In this document: in pieces, positions 44,971 to 53,594 of the stretch
Position numbering within the stretch: position 1 is the stretch's first letter
Layout: each line of letters begins with the position of its first letter
From: Paraburkholderia aspalathi
GTDB lineage: Bacteria > Pseudomonadota > Gammaproteobacteria > Burkholderiales > Burkholderiaceae
Reading direction: 5' to 3'
DNA: 64,000 nt
NCBI RefSeq assembly: GCF_900116445.1
Contig: NZ_FPBH01000024.1
Coordinates: forward strand, 62,001 to 126,000
Program-made: the position numbers and the translations under genes
The notes under the pieces: model-generated
What the model was told of the DNA's origin: nothing
The model's database searches: none
The model's input: the letters and a program-made list of their open reading frames with translations, nothing else

Positions 44971-46469
44971 TCTTACTGTGTCATATAATTAGTTGCGCAG
45001 TCTATTGCCGTACAGGAACAGTGCCAACGTTGCGTGAGCCGTAGTCCAAGCAGGATACGCAACGTGGTAATGGAATCAGGAACGTGGCGTTGAGCGCGCT
45101 GGACTGCCCCGTGGGATGTAATCCGGGGGAAGAGCAGGCAGCGTGCGTTCGAGGAAGTTTTTTTTATCGCGCACATCTGATTGCATCCTGAGTCGCTGAG
45201 CCATCAGAAACCCATATGCAGCGATACTCAGTGTGGCGTGGTGGTGAAAGCCACGCCAGCCTCGCCCTTCGTAGTGACCGAGCCCGAACTCCTGTTTCAG
45301 GTCCTGATAGTCGCGCTCGATGCGCCAGCGCATCTTGGTCACGAACACAAGCTGCTCAAGTGTCGCCTCCTCGGGGGCGGTAGTGAGAAAGTATTTGAGC
45401 GGTTCTGTATCTCCATCAGGCCATTCAATGAGCAGCCATTCTTCGTCGCGAACGGTACTTCGCCAATAGTCGCGATGTGCGGGACGAACCCGTACTGCGG
45501 CAAAGCGAGAGGAAAGTGCTGCGTTGCTGCCTTCACGCCAGGTGACAGTTTGCCAGGCGTTCACGGGTAACTGCATGGCCAGCTCCTTCACCGCGAGCGG
45601 TTCGTGACCGGGCGCACGGCGCAACAATGTCGGTGGCTTGCCGCGCCCGCTCCGGGGCTTGGGCGGAAGCGGCGTCGTACCGGGTGCCCACACAGAGGTC
45701 CCCGGCCGGATCCCTACCGCATACAACAAACCCAGTTCAGTTACGCCATCCCGAAACGCGGTTTCGTCGCCGTACCCGGCATCGGCTAGCACGATGCCCG
45801 GTGCAACGCCGGACGCTATAGCCTCGCGAAGTTGGGTCAATGCAATCTGGGGCTTGGTCTCGAAGGTCAGACCGTCAGGAATACCCGCACGACCGGCACG
45901 CTCCCTGTCGTCAATCCATTCCTTGGGGACATACAGCTGCCAGGCAATCGGCAGGCTGCCGCGTTGCGTCGCGATCGACAGGCTCACGGCGACCTGACAG
46001 TTGTCCTGTTTGCCGAGCTGCCCACAGTACTGACGTGCCACCCCGACCGAATGACGCCCCTTCTTTGGAAAACCGGTGTCGTCAATGATCCAGTAGTAGC
46101 CGGTTTCTTCAGCAGCGTGCGCGCCTAACGCGGGCATCACCCATTCGCGTACCCGCTGCAAGACCGCCCGGTCAGACCATTCTGCCTTGGCCACGAAGTG
46201 GTGGAGTGACTGGTGCTTCGCACTCGCGTGAAGTGGGTCGATATGCGCGGCCATCGGCTCGACGCTCTTGCGCGACAACGGCAATACCAGCCCCGAACAG
46301 TAGCCCTTGAGACCAGCATGGCGATCGGCGTGCCCTAACGCCTGCGCCAGATGGTTCAGATACGCGTCAAACTCGTCGACATCTTCTCTCATCGCGATCG
46401 CCAGGAATCTGTATTATTCAATAGTACCAGGTATCGCTTTGCCGCGAATAGTTTTGTGACACAGTAAGA
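44971..46469 (-). mobile_element. IS701-family insertion sequence, complete, with 4-bp target duplication
   Basis: Terminal inverted repeats TCTTACTGTGTCA at 44971-44983 and, inverted, TGACACAGTAAGA at 46457-46469 are identical over 13 bp. The direct repeat GTAG flanks both sides (44967-44970 and 46470-46473). The 1499-bp length and 4-bp duplication fit IS701. One intact transposase gene fills it, so the copy looks recent and possibly active. Confidence 0.88.
45076..46392 (-). CDS. IS701-family transposase
   Basis: 438 aa DDE enzyme. YWIIDDTGFPKKGRHSVGVA carries the first Asp, GIVLADAGYGDETAFRDGV the second, and MRWRIERDYQDLKQEFGLGH the Glu of the YREK-like block. Starts at MREDVDEFDAYLNHLAQALG. 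No frameshift or stop; full length for the family. Confidence 0.93.
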   Translation of the reverse strand: MREDVDEFDAYLNHLAQALGHADRHAGLKGYCSGLVLPLSRKSVEPMAAHIDPLHASAKHQSLHHFVAKAEWSDRAVLQRVREWVMPALGAHAAEETGYYWIIDDTGFPKKGRHSVGVARQYCGQLGKQDNCQVAVSLSIATQRGSLPIAWQLYVPKEWIDDRERAGRAGIPDGLTFETKPQIALTQLREAIASGVAPGIVLADAGYGDETAFRDGVTELGLLYAVGIRPGTSVWAPGTTPLPPKPRSGRGKPPTLLRRAPGHEPLAVKELAMQLPVNAWQTVTWREGSNAALSSRFAAVRVRPAHRDYWRSTVRDEEWLLIEWPDGDTEPLKYFLTTAPEEATLEQLVFVTKMRWRIERDYQDLKQEFGLGHYEGRGWRGFHHHATLSIAAYGFLMAQRLRMQSDVRDKKNFLERTLPALPPDYIPRGSPARSTPRS

Positions 46470-47221
46470 GTAGAGCCCTGTCGATTGTGACGTGTATCAG
46501 TTAGCGTTGAAGTCGGCCGTTGAGCTGGCACCATGATGGTAGGAGCCTCCAACGAAGTCCCCGGAATGTGCGCAGTCGCGGTGGTCCTCCTGCGGGCGCC
46601 CGTATCCGCGCACCATTTTCGAAACGCCTGTCACGTGAGGAAATCTCAAGCTCTGCCGCCACGAATTGGCTGTTCATGGACGATAGGCAAGTGGTCGAAA
46701 CGGGCAACCAGTAGCCCAACCTTGATTATCCTCAGCTCGCCGACGGCCGTTGCGGATATGGCTGGCCACGCATGCACGGTTTTAGACGCGCGAACATTGG
46801 ACGACAGCGTCGGGGCCGAAAGCTTGAGATTGCTGTGCTCTATTGCAGACAGGTACGCATAGCATCTACAGGCCGTATCGGCACTCTCCGTCCTGCATCA
46901 AAAAAACGTCGCCGGTAGGTACTCTAGCGGCTCAACAGGGGGATATTTTTGGATGCTCGCAGAGCAAAATTAAGCCAGCCTTAAAACGGACCCTGCGTTG
47001 AGCATGTTTTTCAGATTTTCGGATTTCTATATGGTATTCGGATTGCGGCAGAGGGCCTCGATGCGGACAGGACGAATGACGTCATGCCGCGCTATAGTGG
47101 GCAAGACCTGCCACAAATCGATAGAGCGCGCCGTGCCGCGTGCGATTAAGCAATGCGGACACTCCCTTGCTGCAATGGGTGCGTTTTTGTGGCGAACGTC
47201 GAGCGCGCAGTCACCCGCAGG
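46470..47221. other. Gene-free stretch containing one regulatory box
   Basis: No supported gene in 750 bases. Holds a TTAA pair at 46970 and 46981 (11-bp period) of the PmrA/QseB type. No good -10 was found at the fixed spacing in either direction. Confidence 0.4.
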
Positions 47222-47518
47222 TTAGTGATGAGAATACAGCGAAGGTCTCAAAGCCATCGCCGGACTGACTGTTTGCGACGAACCGCTGGCAGTTGGGCCG
47301 TACCCCGAGATGTCGAATGCCGTTGCGGGTTTTGACGACGCAGGAGCCGTTTTTGGATATTGCGAGTTTGATTGATGTACCAGGCCTTCCTGCTCGGCGG
47401 TGACGAGCTGGGCGCGTACTTCTGCACGCGTCAAGGGGCCGTTTGTTTGCTGAGCGAATGACATTGCCGGAATGGCCAGAGCGGACGCAATGATGATGGC
47501 AGACACGAGCGTTTTCAT
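47222..47518 (-). CDS. DUF4148 secreted protein (copy 2)
   Basis: Signal peptide MKTLVSAIIIASALAIPAMS followed by FAQQTNGPLTRAEVRAQLVT, the DUF4148 core, then a Ser/Ala/Pro-rich tail ending LYSHH. GGAG lies before the ATG. A PmrA/QseB box with a matching -10 lies about 300 nt upstream in the right direction, giving a possible long leader. Confidence 0.85.
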   Translation of the reverse strand: MKTLVSAIIIASALAIPAMSFAQQTNGPLTRAEVRAQLVTAEQEGLVHQSNSQYPKTAPASSKPATAFDISGYGPTASGSSQTVSPAMALRPSLYSHH

Positions 47519-47815
47519 TGATGGTTCTCCAAAAATATTTGGTCGATCGATCGGTCGGCAGGCTGGGGCGCATGTCGTTGTCTGGACGACAAACCTGGTG
47601 GGAGAGCTTCTCCCAAAGCCCCCGAGTGACCAGTTCTCATACGGACCGATGCACTATGTTCCGCGATGGTCCCTGGGACGGAACCATCGCCTCTTGAAAC
47701 GTTTGCCCATCCGTCAGTCTTGACGGCAGCGAGTGGCACCAATTGCAACGTGATGCTTGTTTGTAGTGGGCGCTGACGTTTCGTCTGGTGCCTGCATTCA
47801 GAATAGGCAGATATC

Positions 47816-47831
47816 CTTAACTCCTCCTTAA
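47816..47831 (-). promoter_or_regulatory. PmrA/QseB-type box with -10, facing DUF4148 copy 2
   Basis: CTTAA at 47816 and 47827. On the minus strand GTTAAG-N5-GTTAAG is followed after 10 nt by TATTCT. Confidence 0.6.
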
Positions 47832-47879
47832 CGCAACTTGAGCGTTGAAGAGGCGCTAACGTATCGAGCGCTGTCGAGT

Positions 47880-47896
47880 GTTAAGTATCCCTTAAG
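47880..47896 (+). promoter_or_regulatory. PmrA/QseB-type box upstream of cytochrome b561
   Basis: GTTAAG and CTTAAG with an 11-bp period, the closest match to the consensus in the window. Rightward, a CATTCT lies 13 nt after the box. 260 nt upstream of the cytochrome gene. Confidence 0.5.
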
Positions 47897-48154
47897 CCAA
47901 ATGCATGCAGCATTCTGTCGGCGAGACCTCATGCCAGTGGAAAGGGCGGATGGCGTTGCGTGTGCTCGATGCTGTGCGAACAATTAGCGGATCGGTTATC
48001 ACAAGCTCTGGTGGCTAAGTTTCCAGGCGGTTCGGCGAGGCGCATTTCCCATTCGCCGTGCCGTGGCCATTCTGTCGTGTGTTCGTGCGAGAAGAATCTG
48101 CTGTTCGAACGTCGGACGCGGCGCCTTCCTTTTCCGGCTCTGATTCAGTCAAAA

Positions 48155-48703
48155 ATGAATACTCAAAACACAGTAAGCTTCCGCGACACGCCGGCCCGCT
48201 ATGACGCGGTTTCGCGAGTACTTCATTGGCTCAGCCTGCTGCTTCTGGTGACGCAGTTCAGCCTGGGATGGTTGATGCCGGACGCTGATTCAGTGAAGAC
48301 CCCGGCTGGTCTGGTCGCATGGCACGTTGGCATTGGGACGTCGCTACTGGCCGTATTCGCCGCAAGGTTTGTATGGGTTGCAATTCGCCGCTCTCCAGAT
48401 CCGGTCGACCAGCATGGCGTGTTGCGGTTTCTGGCGGCGGCGTTTCACGTTTCCATGTACGCGCTTCTGTTGCTCGTTCCCCTGCTCGGATGGCTGAACG
48501 CAAGCGGCCGAGGCTGGGTTGTCAGGTTGGCCGGCGTATGGGATATGCCACAGCTTGCGACGCCAGACTCGTTGGGGGCGTCCATCGGCGAGTGGCACAG
48601 CACAAGCGCCACGGTTCTTCTAATACTGATTGGGTTGCACGTGTTCGCTGTTCTCGTGCATCAAATCGGATTCAAGGACCGCCTGCTTCGACGAATGCTG
48701 TAG
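48155..48703 (+). CDS. Cytochrome b561-type protein
   Basis: 182 aa, four membrane helices, di-haem b561 fold of the bacterial type. RYDAVSRVLHWLSLLLLVTQ (His in helix 1), GLVAWHVGIGTSLLAVFAAR (His in helix 2), FHVSMYALLLLVPLLGWLNA (helix 3), EWHSTSATVLLILIGLHVFA and VLVHQIG (helix 4) give the expected His residues. It carries electrons between quinol and a periplasmic partner, often against superoxide. Start at MNTQNTVSFRD. Confidence 0.88.
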   Translation: MNTQNTVSFRDTPARYDAVSRVLHWLSLLLLVTQFSLGWLMPDADSVKTPAGLVAWHVGIGTSLLAVFAARFVWVAIRRSPDPVDQHGVLRFLAAAFHVSMYALLLLVPLLGWLNASGRGWVVRLAGVWDMPQLATPDSLGASIGEWHSTSATVLLILIGLHVFAVLVHQIGFKDRLLRRML

Positions 48704-48892
48704 GTGCCGCGGGAAATTGCCTCGAAGTCTGACAATGTTCCCGTCTTTCGCTGACGTTGCTCGCCGTTGTATCTGACGGAGTGGTGCGATTCTGAGCCTG
48801 TGCGTCCTATGGCAGAGTTGCTGTCGCATCCCCGACAATTTCTGCGTTCGGAAATGTTTGTTAGACAGCCTGCGTGCGTCCTCCGACGTCCG

Positions 48893-48909
48893 CATAAGAA
48901 ATCCTTAAG
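48893..48909 (+). promoter_or_regulatory. PmrA/QseB-type box upstream of the response regulator gene
   Basis: CATAAG and CTTAAG with an 11-bp period, 38 nt before the response regulator ATG. Suggests autoregulation. The -10 is unclear. Confidence 0.5.
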
Positions 48910-48947
48910 CTTGCGTGATGCACACTCTTCAGTCGAGGAGACCACGC

Positions 48948-49610
48948 ATGCGCTTACTATTAGTCGAAGACGACGCCATGATTGCCGAGAGCGTTCTGGA
49001 CGCATTGAGGGGTCTCGGTCATGCAGTCGATTGGGCAGAAGATGGGCGGGCAGGGGAACTGGCGCTCGGAAACGACGTGTACGACCTTGTCCTGCTGGAC
49101 TTGGGACTGCCGAAGCTCGACGGTCTGACCGTGTTGAGAGGGTATCGCGCGAGCGGCGGTGGTGCCGCGGTCATCATCATGACGGCGCAGGATGCTGTGA
49201 CGGACCGAATTTCGGGGCTGGACGCCGGCGCAGATGACTATCTCATCAAGCCATTCGATTTGAATGAGCTGGCTGCTCGGGTACGCGCGCTACTTCGGCG
49301 ACGCGTTGGGCAATCCCGGCCTGTGTATTCTCACGGCGCACTCGTCCTGGACGAGGTATCGTGCGAAGTCACGCTCCGCGGCGTTCCTGTTCATCTCGTC
49401 GCACGCGAGTTCAGCCTGCTGCGCGCGCTTATCGATGAACCCGGCAAGGTGTTCAGCAAAACAGAGCTGGAAGAGAAGCTCTACGGCTGGAACGAGGAGA
49501 TAGGGAGCAATACTATCGAGGTACACGTTCACAACCTCAGAAAGAAGCTGGGTGCCGAACAGATTATGACCATTCGAGGCATCGGCTATCGACTGGCGGG
49601 GGCCGAATGA
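48948..49610 (+). CDS. OmpR-family response regulator (QseB/PmrA-like)
   Basis: 220 aa. Receiver: MRLLLVEDDAMIAESVLDAL, phospho-acceptor Asp in LVLLDLGLPKLDG (about 51), Thr in IIMTAQDA, Lys in YLIKPFDLNELAAR. The C-terminal winged helix ends EVHVHNLRKKLG and TIRGIGYRLAG. The type fits QseB/PmrA/BasR, whose known boxes are CTTAA direct repeats with an 11-bp period, as found seven times around it. GAGGAG precedes ATG 48948. Coupled to the sensor gene by ATGA. Confidence 0.92.
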   Translation: MRLLLVEDDAMIAESVLDALRGLGHAVDWAEDGRAGELALGNDVYDLVLLDLGLPKLDGLTVLRGYRASGGGAAVIIMTAQDAVTDRISGLDAGADDYLIKPFDLNELAARVRALLRRRVGQSRPVYSHGALVLDEVSCEVTLRGVPVHLVAREFSLLRALIDEPGKVFSKTELEEKLYGWNEEIGSNTIEVHVHNLRKKLGAEQIMTIRGIGYRLAGAE

Positions 49611-51013
49611 GGTCGGTACGCACACAACTCCTGGTGGGCCTGATTCTGGGGCTCGGCGCAATGAGCGCTCTTGCGGGATACGGCATCTTCCGAAGCGCGC
49701 TGGAAGAGGCGAACGAGCTTTTTGATTATGAACTGCGTACCGTCGCCATCTCTTTGCCGCAGTCGGTGGCCGATACAAAATTGGCGAATAAAGAGTCTGG
49801 CGACTTCGAGGGATTACAGGACGACCGCGTCGTCATCCAGATTTGGGATACATCTAACCTTCTGACCTATGAATCCCTCCCAAGCGTAAAGCTGCCACGC
49901 CAGCACGCGGGGTTTCAGTCCACCGAAGTGGGCGAGCGTCATTATCGGGTTTTCGGTCTACAGCAGGCATCGCGTTTTGTTCAGGTTGGACAACCTATGT
50001 CCGTCCGTGACGATTCGGCCTTGACACAGGCGTCAAGGACGCTTTGGCCATTATTGGCGATTCTGCCGCTCGAAATCGCCCTGGTCTTGCTGGTTGTGAA
50101 GCGGGCGTTGCGGCCAGTCACTGTTATCTCCAGGTCTTTGGCAGCTCGTTCGATTGAAACGTTGGCACCCATCGATATGGCCAATGCCATACCGACGGAA
50201 GTCGAGCCACTGGTTGAGGCATTGAATGACCTGCTGGTACGTCTCGACAGGGCATTGCAAGCGCAGCGCGTGTTTGTTGCGGACGCGGCACATGAACTTC
50301 GAACTCCGTTGACGGCGCTGAAGCTCCAGATTCAGGTTGCACGACGGGACCACGCGAAACTGAGCGATGAGGACCTGCTGCGCAAACTGGAGGATAGGGT
50401 GAATCGCGCAATCCATCTCGTCCAGCAGTTGCTGACCCTTGCCCGTGAAGATGCCGAGGCCAGCGCGCGTGCAGGAAATGCCGACCTTCGCCGTGTTGCC
50501 ACCCAGGTAGTCGGCGAACTTTCCGTGCTGGCAGAACACAAGGGAATTGACATAGGTCTGGAATGTACCGGTCCAGCGGCGATGGAAAGCCGAATCGTCG
50601 TGAAAGGGGACGAGACCTCACTGACAACGATGGTCACGAATCTCGTCGACAATGCCATTCGGTACACCCCACCTGGCGGGCGGGTCGATGTTCGACTTTA
50701 CACGAACGATGCCGAAGTAACGCTGGAGGTTGTCGACGACGGACCTGGCATACCGGCGGCCGACCTTGAACGCGTGTTGGACCGGTTCTATCGTGCAGGA
50801 AACACAACTGGACAGGGCAGTGGGCTCGGATTAGCCATCGCAGCAAAGGTGGCGGCGAAGCATCACGCCGGGTTTTCTGTGGTGAATCGGACGAGTGGGC
50901 ACGGGCTGAAGGTCTCTGTAAGTGGACTGCGCCGTGCTCCTGTAGACAATCCTGCTGTTGCAGCGCGGTCGTCGAGTGCGCGCCTTGAACCGGGCTGGCG
51001 CACGCACACGTGA
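49607..51013 (+). CDS. Sensor histidine kinase (QseC/PmrB-like)
   Basis: 468 aa. Two membrane helices (LLVGLILGLGAMSALAGYG; LLAILPLEIALVLLVVKRAL) enclose a periplasmic domain of about 130 residues. HAMP-like linker, then the HisKA box FVADAAHELRTPLTALKLQI (phospho-His about 236), N-box LVDNAIRYTPPGG, G-boxes EVVDDGPGIPAADL and GSGLGLAIAAKV. The periplasmic part resembles the 2CSK_N sensor domain. It would phosphorylate the upstream regulator. The signal is unknown. Confidence 0.92.
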   Translation: MRSVRTQLLVGLILGLGAMSALAGYGIFRSALEEANELFDYELRTVAISLPQSVADTKLANKESGDFEGLQDDRVVIQIWDTSNLLTYESLPSVKLPRQHAGFQSTEVGERHYRVFGLQQASRFVQVGQPMSVRDDSALTQASRTLWPLLAILPLEIALVLLVVKRALRPVTVISRSLAARSIETLAPIDMANAIPTEVEPLVEALNDLLVRLDRALQAQRVFVADAAHELRTPLTALKLQIQVARRDHAKLSDEDLLRKLEDRVNRAIHLVQQLLTLAREDAEASARAGNADLRRVATQVVGELSVLAEHKGIDIGLECTGPAAMESRIVVKGDETSLTTMVTNLVDNAIRYTPPGGRVDVRLYTNDAEVTLEVVDDGPGIPAADLERVLDRFYRAGNTTGQGSGLGLAIAAKVAAKHHAGFSVVNRTSGHGLKVSVSGLRRAPVDNPAVAARSSSARLEPGWRTHT

Positions 51014-51154
51014 CGGATGCTATGCACCTGGTTTTCGCAGTTCCGGACGATGGCACGTTACCGGTAGCCAAAGGTCAATACCCCGAGCTACATGCGCCGC
51101 GCCTATTCCAGGCCAATAGCGAGAGGCGCAACCCTTCAGGGCGTTTCGTCGCTG

Positions 51155-51201
51155 CATAAGGTGCTCTTAAGGAGGGGCTGCTAATTTCCGTGCGAGCAGG
51201 G
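51155..51201 (+). promoter_or_regulatory. PmrA/QseB-type box and promoter ahead of the phoU leader
   Basis: CATAAG (51155) and CTTAAG (51166) are followed after exactly 10 nt by TAATTT (51182-51187), the best box/-10 arrangement in the window. Transcription would start near 51194. Confidence 0.65.
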
Positions 51202-51295
51202 CGGTAGCTGAATTCCGTTTCTAACGTTCGAGACGCCCGCATGTCGCTCTGTTTCGTTTGTTCGTCCACGCAGGTGGTTAACGCCGCTGGCAGAG

Positions 51296-51378
51296 TTCGG
51301 CATAGTCTCGTTTTGCCGAAGGAGCTATGCCATGACCACCTTTTTCGTGCCCGGAAGCGATTCCGGGCCTTCTTTTTC
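51296..51378 (+). ncRNA. Structured leader with alternative hairpins and terminator upstream of phoU
   Basis: Two exclusive stems share bases: TTCGGCA (51296) with TGCCGAA (51314), and GGCATAG (51299) with CTATGCC (51325). The second encloses the ribosome site AAGGAG (51319-51324). A strong intrinsic terminator follows: GCCCGGAA (51349-51356), TTCCGGGC (51361-51368), then TCTTTTTC. The layout is that of an attenuator or a short regulatory RNA. Confidence 0.5.
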
Positions 51379-51562
51379 GTGCCGGCGCGTAGGCGCTATT
51401 ACCTTTATCGAGACGCAGGCACAGGCGGATTCGATATGTATGGTTGCGAGCGCCATCGTATGCGTCCAGCTTGATGACCAGGCATCCGTGATGTATCGGT
51501 GCGTTCGTGGAGTGTGGCTCGAGCGGGCAGATTTCTTGAACCCGATACGATACTGCAGATGA
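51332..51562 (+). CDS. Possible 76-aa protein or leader peptide over the attenuator
   Basis: ATG 51332 has a good AAGGAG 7 nt upstream. The product starts MTTFFVPGSDSGPSFSCRRV and is Cys-containing with no known domain. Its first codons run through the terminator hairpin, so it may only be translated when the terminator is not formed, or may be a leader peptide. Confidence 0.35.
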   Translation: MTTFFVPGSDSGPSFSCRRVGAITFIETQAQADSICMVASAIVCVQLDDQASVMYRCVRGVWLERADFLNPIRYCR

Positions 51563-51603
51563 CTGTGGACAAGGTCGCTGGCCGCCTCGGCCGAGGAACG
51601 AAC

Positions 51604-52302
51604 ATGTCGGAGAAACATATTTAGAGAAAATTGGATGTCGACCTCAACCTGCTTTCAAGCCGGTTGTTCGAAATGGGTGGCCTCGTGGAATCCCAGATTG
51701 CATTCGCAATGGAGGCATTGAACACGTTCGATTTGCCACTTGTTGAACAGGTCCTCGAGGGCGAACGCCGCCTCAATGCGATGGAAATAGAAACCGACGA
51801 AGAAGTTTGCAACATCATCGCTCGTCGACAACCGGCCGCACGTGACCTGCGACTTCTGATGGCCGCGTCGAAGTGCATCACAAATCTTGAGCGTGCAGGT
51901 GACGAGGCCCGGAAGATTGCGAAGCGGACGCGCCGCGTTGCACTGGAAACCAACGCACGGAGCATCAGCATCGCGGAAATCAAGATTTCCGGCGAAATGG
52001 CCTTACACATTCTTCGCAGAGCGCTGGATGCATTTGCGCGGATGGATACCGTTGCCACAGCGCAGATTATCAAGGATGACGAAGCCATCGACAATGAGTT
52101 TCGAGCCTTCATGCGCAAGCTTGTGACGTACATGCTGGAAGACCCTCGGACAATCTCGATTGGACTGGATTACCTGTTTATTGCGAAGTCCATCGAGCGA
52201 ATTGGTGACCACTCGACCAATATCGCTGAGTTGGTTGTCTACGTGGTTAGCGGCACCGATATTCGCCATGTACCCCGGGGACCAGCTTGGACGCGACCCT
52301 GA
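51604..52302 (+). pseudogene. phoU: Phosphate regulon protein PhoU with an in-frame amber codon near the start
   Basis: The family-typical start lies at ATG 51604 (MSEKHI), followed by TAG at 51622-51624 where PhoU normally has a residue such as Gln or Ser. The rest is intact: DVDLNLLSSRLFEMGGLVES, ERRLNAMEIETDEEVCNIIA, RQPAARDLRLLMAASKCITN, then the second repeat up to AKSIERIGDHSTNIAELVVY. PhoU links the Pst transporter to PhoR. Reinitiation at TTG 51631, three codons after the amber, would yield an almost complete protein, so activity is possible. Confidence 0.85.
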
Positions 52303-52371
52303 TTCGACGTGCGTGCCGTAGGTCGAGCAGTGCCTGAGTGCCCGCTCGTCCGGGTCTCGGTGCCCAGTTTG

Positions 52372-52581
52372 TCACATCCTCGCCGGCCCTAGGCGTCGTA
52401 GCATCTCGGTACCCTCCAATGTCAATCTGAATTCGGCGTTCTCGGATGTCGTGGACACGACTTCCACCAAGTGTTCCTGTTGAAGGGTCGCTACATCGGG
52501 GTCTGCGAGCGCCACCTGTCCAGGCGCGCTGAACAGCACAAACAACATCGCAATCTCATGGTGGCTAAGAAGCTTCTTCAT
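52372..52581 (-). CDS. Small secreted protein (69 aa)
   Basis: Start taken at MKKLLSHHEIAMLFVLFSAP; a signal peptide ends near ALA-DP. The mature chain (LQQEHLVEVVSTTSENAEFR and on) is short and polar. Ribosome site weak. No family recognised, though it resembles other tiny exported proteins in this block. Confidence 0.5.
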   Translation of the reverse strand: MKKLLSHHEIAMLFVLFSAPGQVALADPDVATLQQEHLVEVVSTTSENAEFRLTLEGTEMLRRLGPARM

Positions 52582-52760
52582 GATGTGCCTCAATAACTGT
52601 TACGCACATGGAGTTCGGTCAACACGCGAATTGAGGAACCAGGAAGGTGGTTATGCCCCTTGTACGCTATGACGGAATATAGCGAGGCCGCGTGACAACG
52701 ATTTGATAACGACGCCGACTGGCAGCGACCTATAGGTGGCGGTGGATAGTAGGCTTTCCA

Positions 52761-52898
52761 TCATGAATGACTGGATGAGCGGTTTGGCGCTGTCGCAGAC
52801 AGCGCCTGGTAGTGGGGAAAAAAGCGGACCCGGCGGAGCTCCGGGTCCCAAAGTCGGCCCTGAGTAATGGCGGAGGGTCGACCAGCCGTTCTGGACAT
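52761..52898 (-). CDS. Possible 45-aa peptide of duplicated module, copy 2
   Basis: MSRTAGRPSAITQGRLWDPE, LRRVRFFPHYQ and on. PELRRVRFFP corresponds to PGSRRVHFYF of copy 1. Ribosome site weak. The bases also form the GGACCCGG hairpin, so a non-coding transcript is an alternative. Confidence 0.3.
   Translation of the reverse strand: MSRTAGRPSAITQGRLWDPELRRVRFFPHYQALSATAPNRSSSHS
52818..52850 (-). terminator. GGACCCGG hairpin, copy 2 (terminator-like)
   Basis: On the minus strand GGGACCCGGAGC pairs with the CCGGGTCC following it and is followed by GCTTTTTTCC. Homologous to the hairpin at 43.3 kb. Confidence 0.6.
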
Positions 52899-53054
52899 CT
52901 GTTGATTGCAACTGCCTGTGACTGCACTGGACTCGTTTGCTTCTACCAGGAATATATCCGCGACCGGGTGGACGTCGATTGAGCGGTCATGCGAAGTATT
53001 GGGACCTATGTCGACGCGGTCGTCGATAAGGTTTGCGCAATGTACTCGACGGCG

Positions 53055-53070
53055 CTTAAGCCAGACTTAA
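53055..53070 (-). promoter_or_regulatory. PmrA/QseB-type box of module copy 2
   Basis: CTTAA at 53055 and 53066. Leftward, TACATT follows after exactly 10 nt, as TAGATT does in copy 1. Confidence 0.6.
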
Positions 53071-53411
53071 ATTTGGTGCAACGTCGAGTGGTCTGCTATG
53101 CGATGCGGATGAGCTTCCGCACCCTGACAAAGTCCCCGTTGAAGCAGTCGCTTGGGACTGTACACGGCAAAAGCCGAGCGGAAGCGAGGCTGTCAAGAGG
53201 GATTTCTACCGACCTGGAAGCGGCCGAGCCCATCAGAGCGCACCCGCGTGTAGCATCACTCCGCTGAAGACGAACGGCGCGGCACCAGGTTGTTAGAAAG
53301 CGGGACGGTCAACGCACGGCGTGTGTCCATGAGGCGTGACGTAGAAACTTCGACGCGTGCCGAAGCATCGATTGTTGGTCGCTTAGCCGAGTTCGTTGGC
53401 GAACCTGCCAT

Positions 53412-53594
53412 CTAAGCCTTTGGCGACCACGTGGCCGTGAAAAGCGCTCCCGTAACTATTCCGACTGCGGTGAGCGCCAGATAGGCCATATGCAAGTGCT
53501 GATGCAATGCAAGTCCACGCGTGCCGTACGTCAGGATGCCCAGGCTGGTAAGACATGCGAGGGCTCTTACGGGAAACTCGGTTGTTGAACGCAT
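53412..53594 (-). CDS. 60-aa membrane protein, copy 2
   Basis: MRSTTEFPVRALACLTSLGI, LTYGTRGLALHQHLHMAYLA, then LTAVGIVTGALFTATWSPKA. Two membrane helices with a His-rich loop. GGAGG seven nt before ATG 53594 gives a firm start. Same length and layout as the protein at 43.8 kb. Function unknown. Confidence 0.75.
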   Translation of the reverse strand: MRSTTEFPVRALACLTSLGILTYGTRGLALHQHLHMAYLALTAVGIVTGALFTATWSPKA

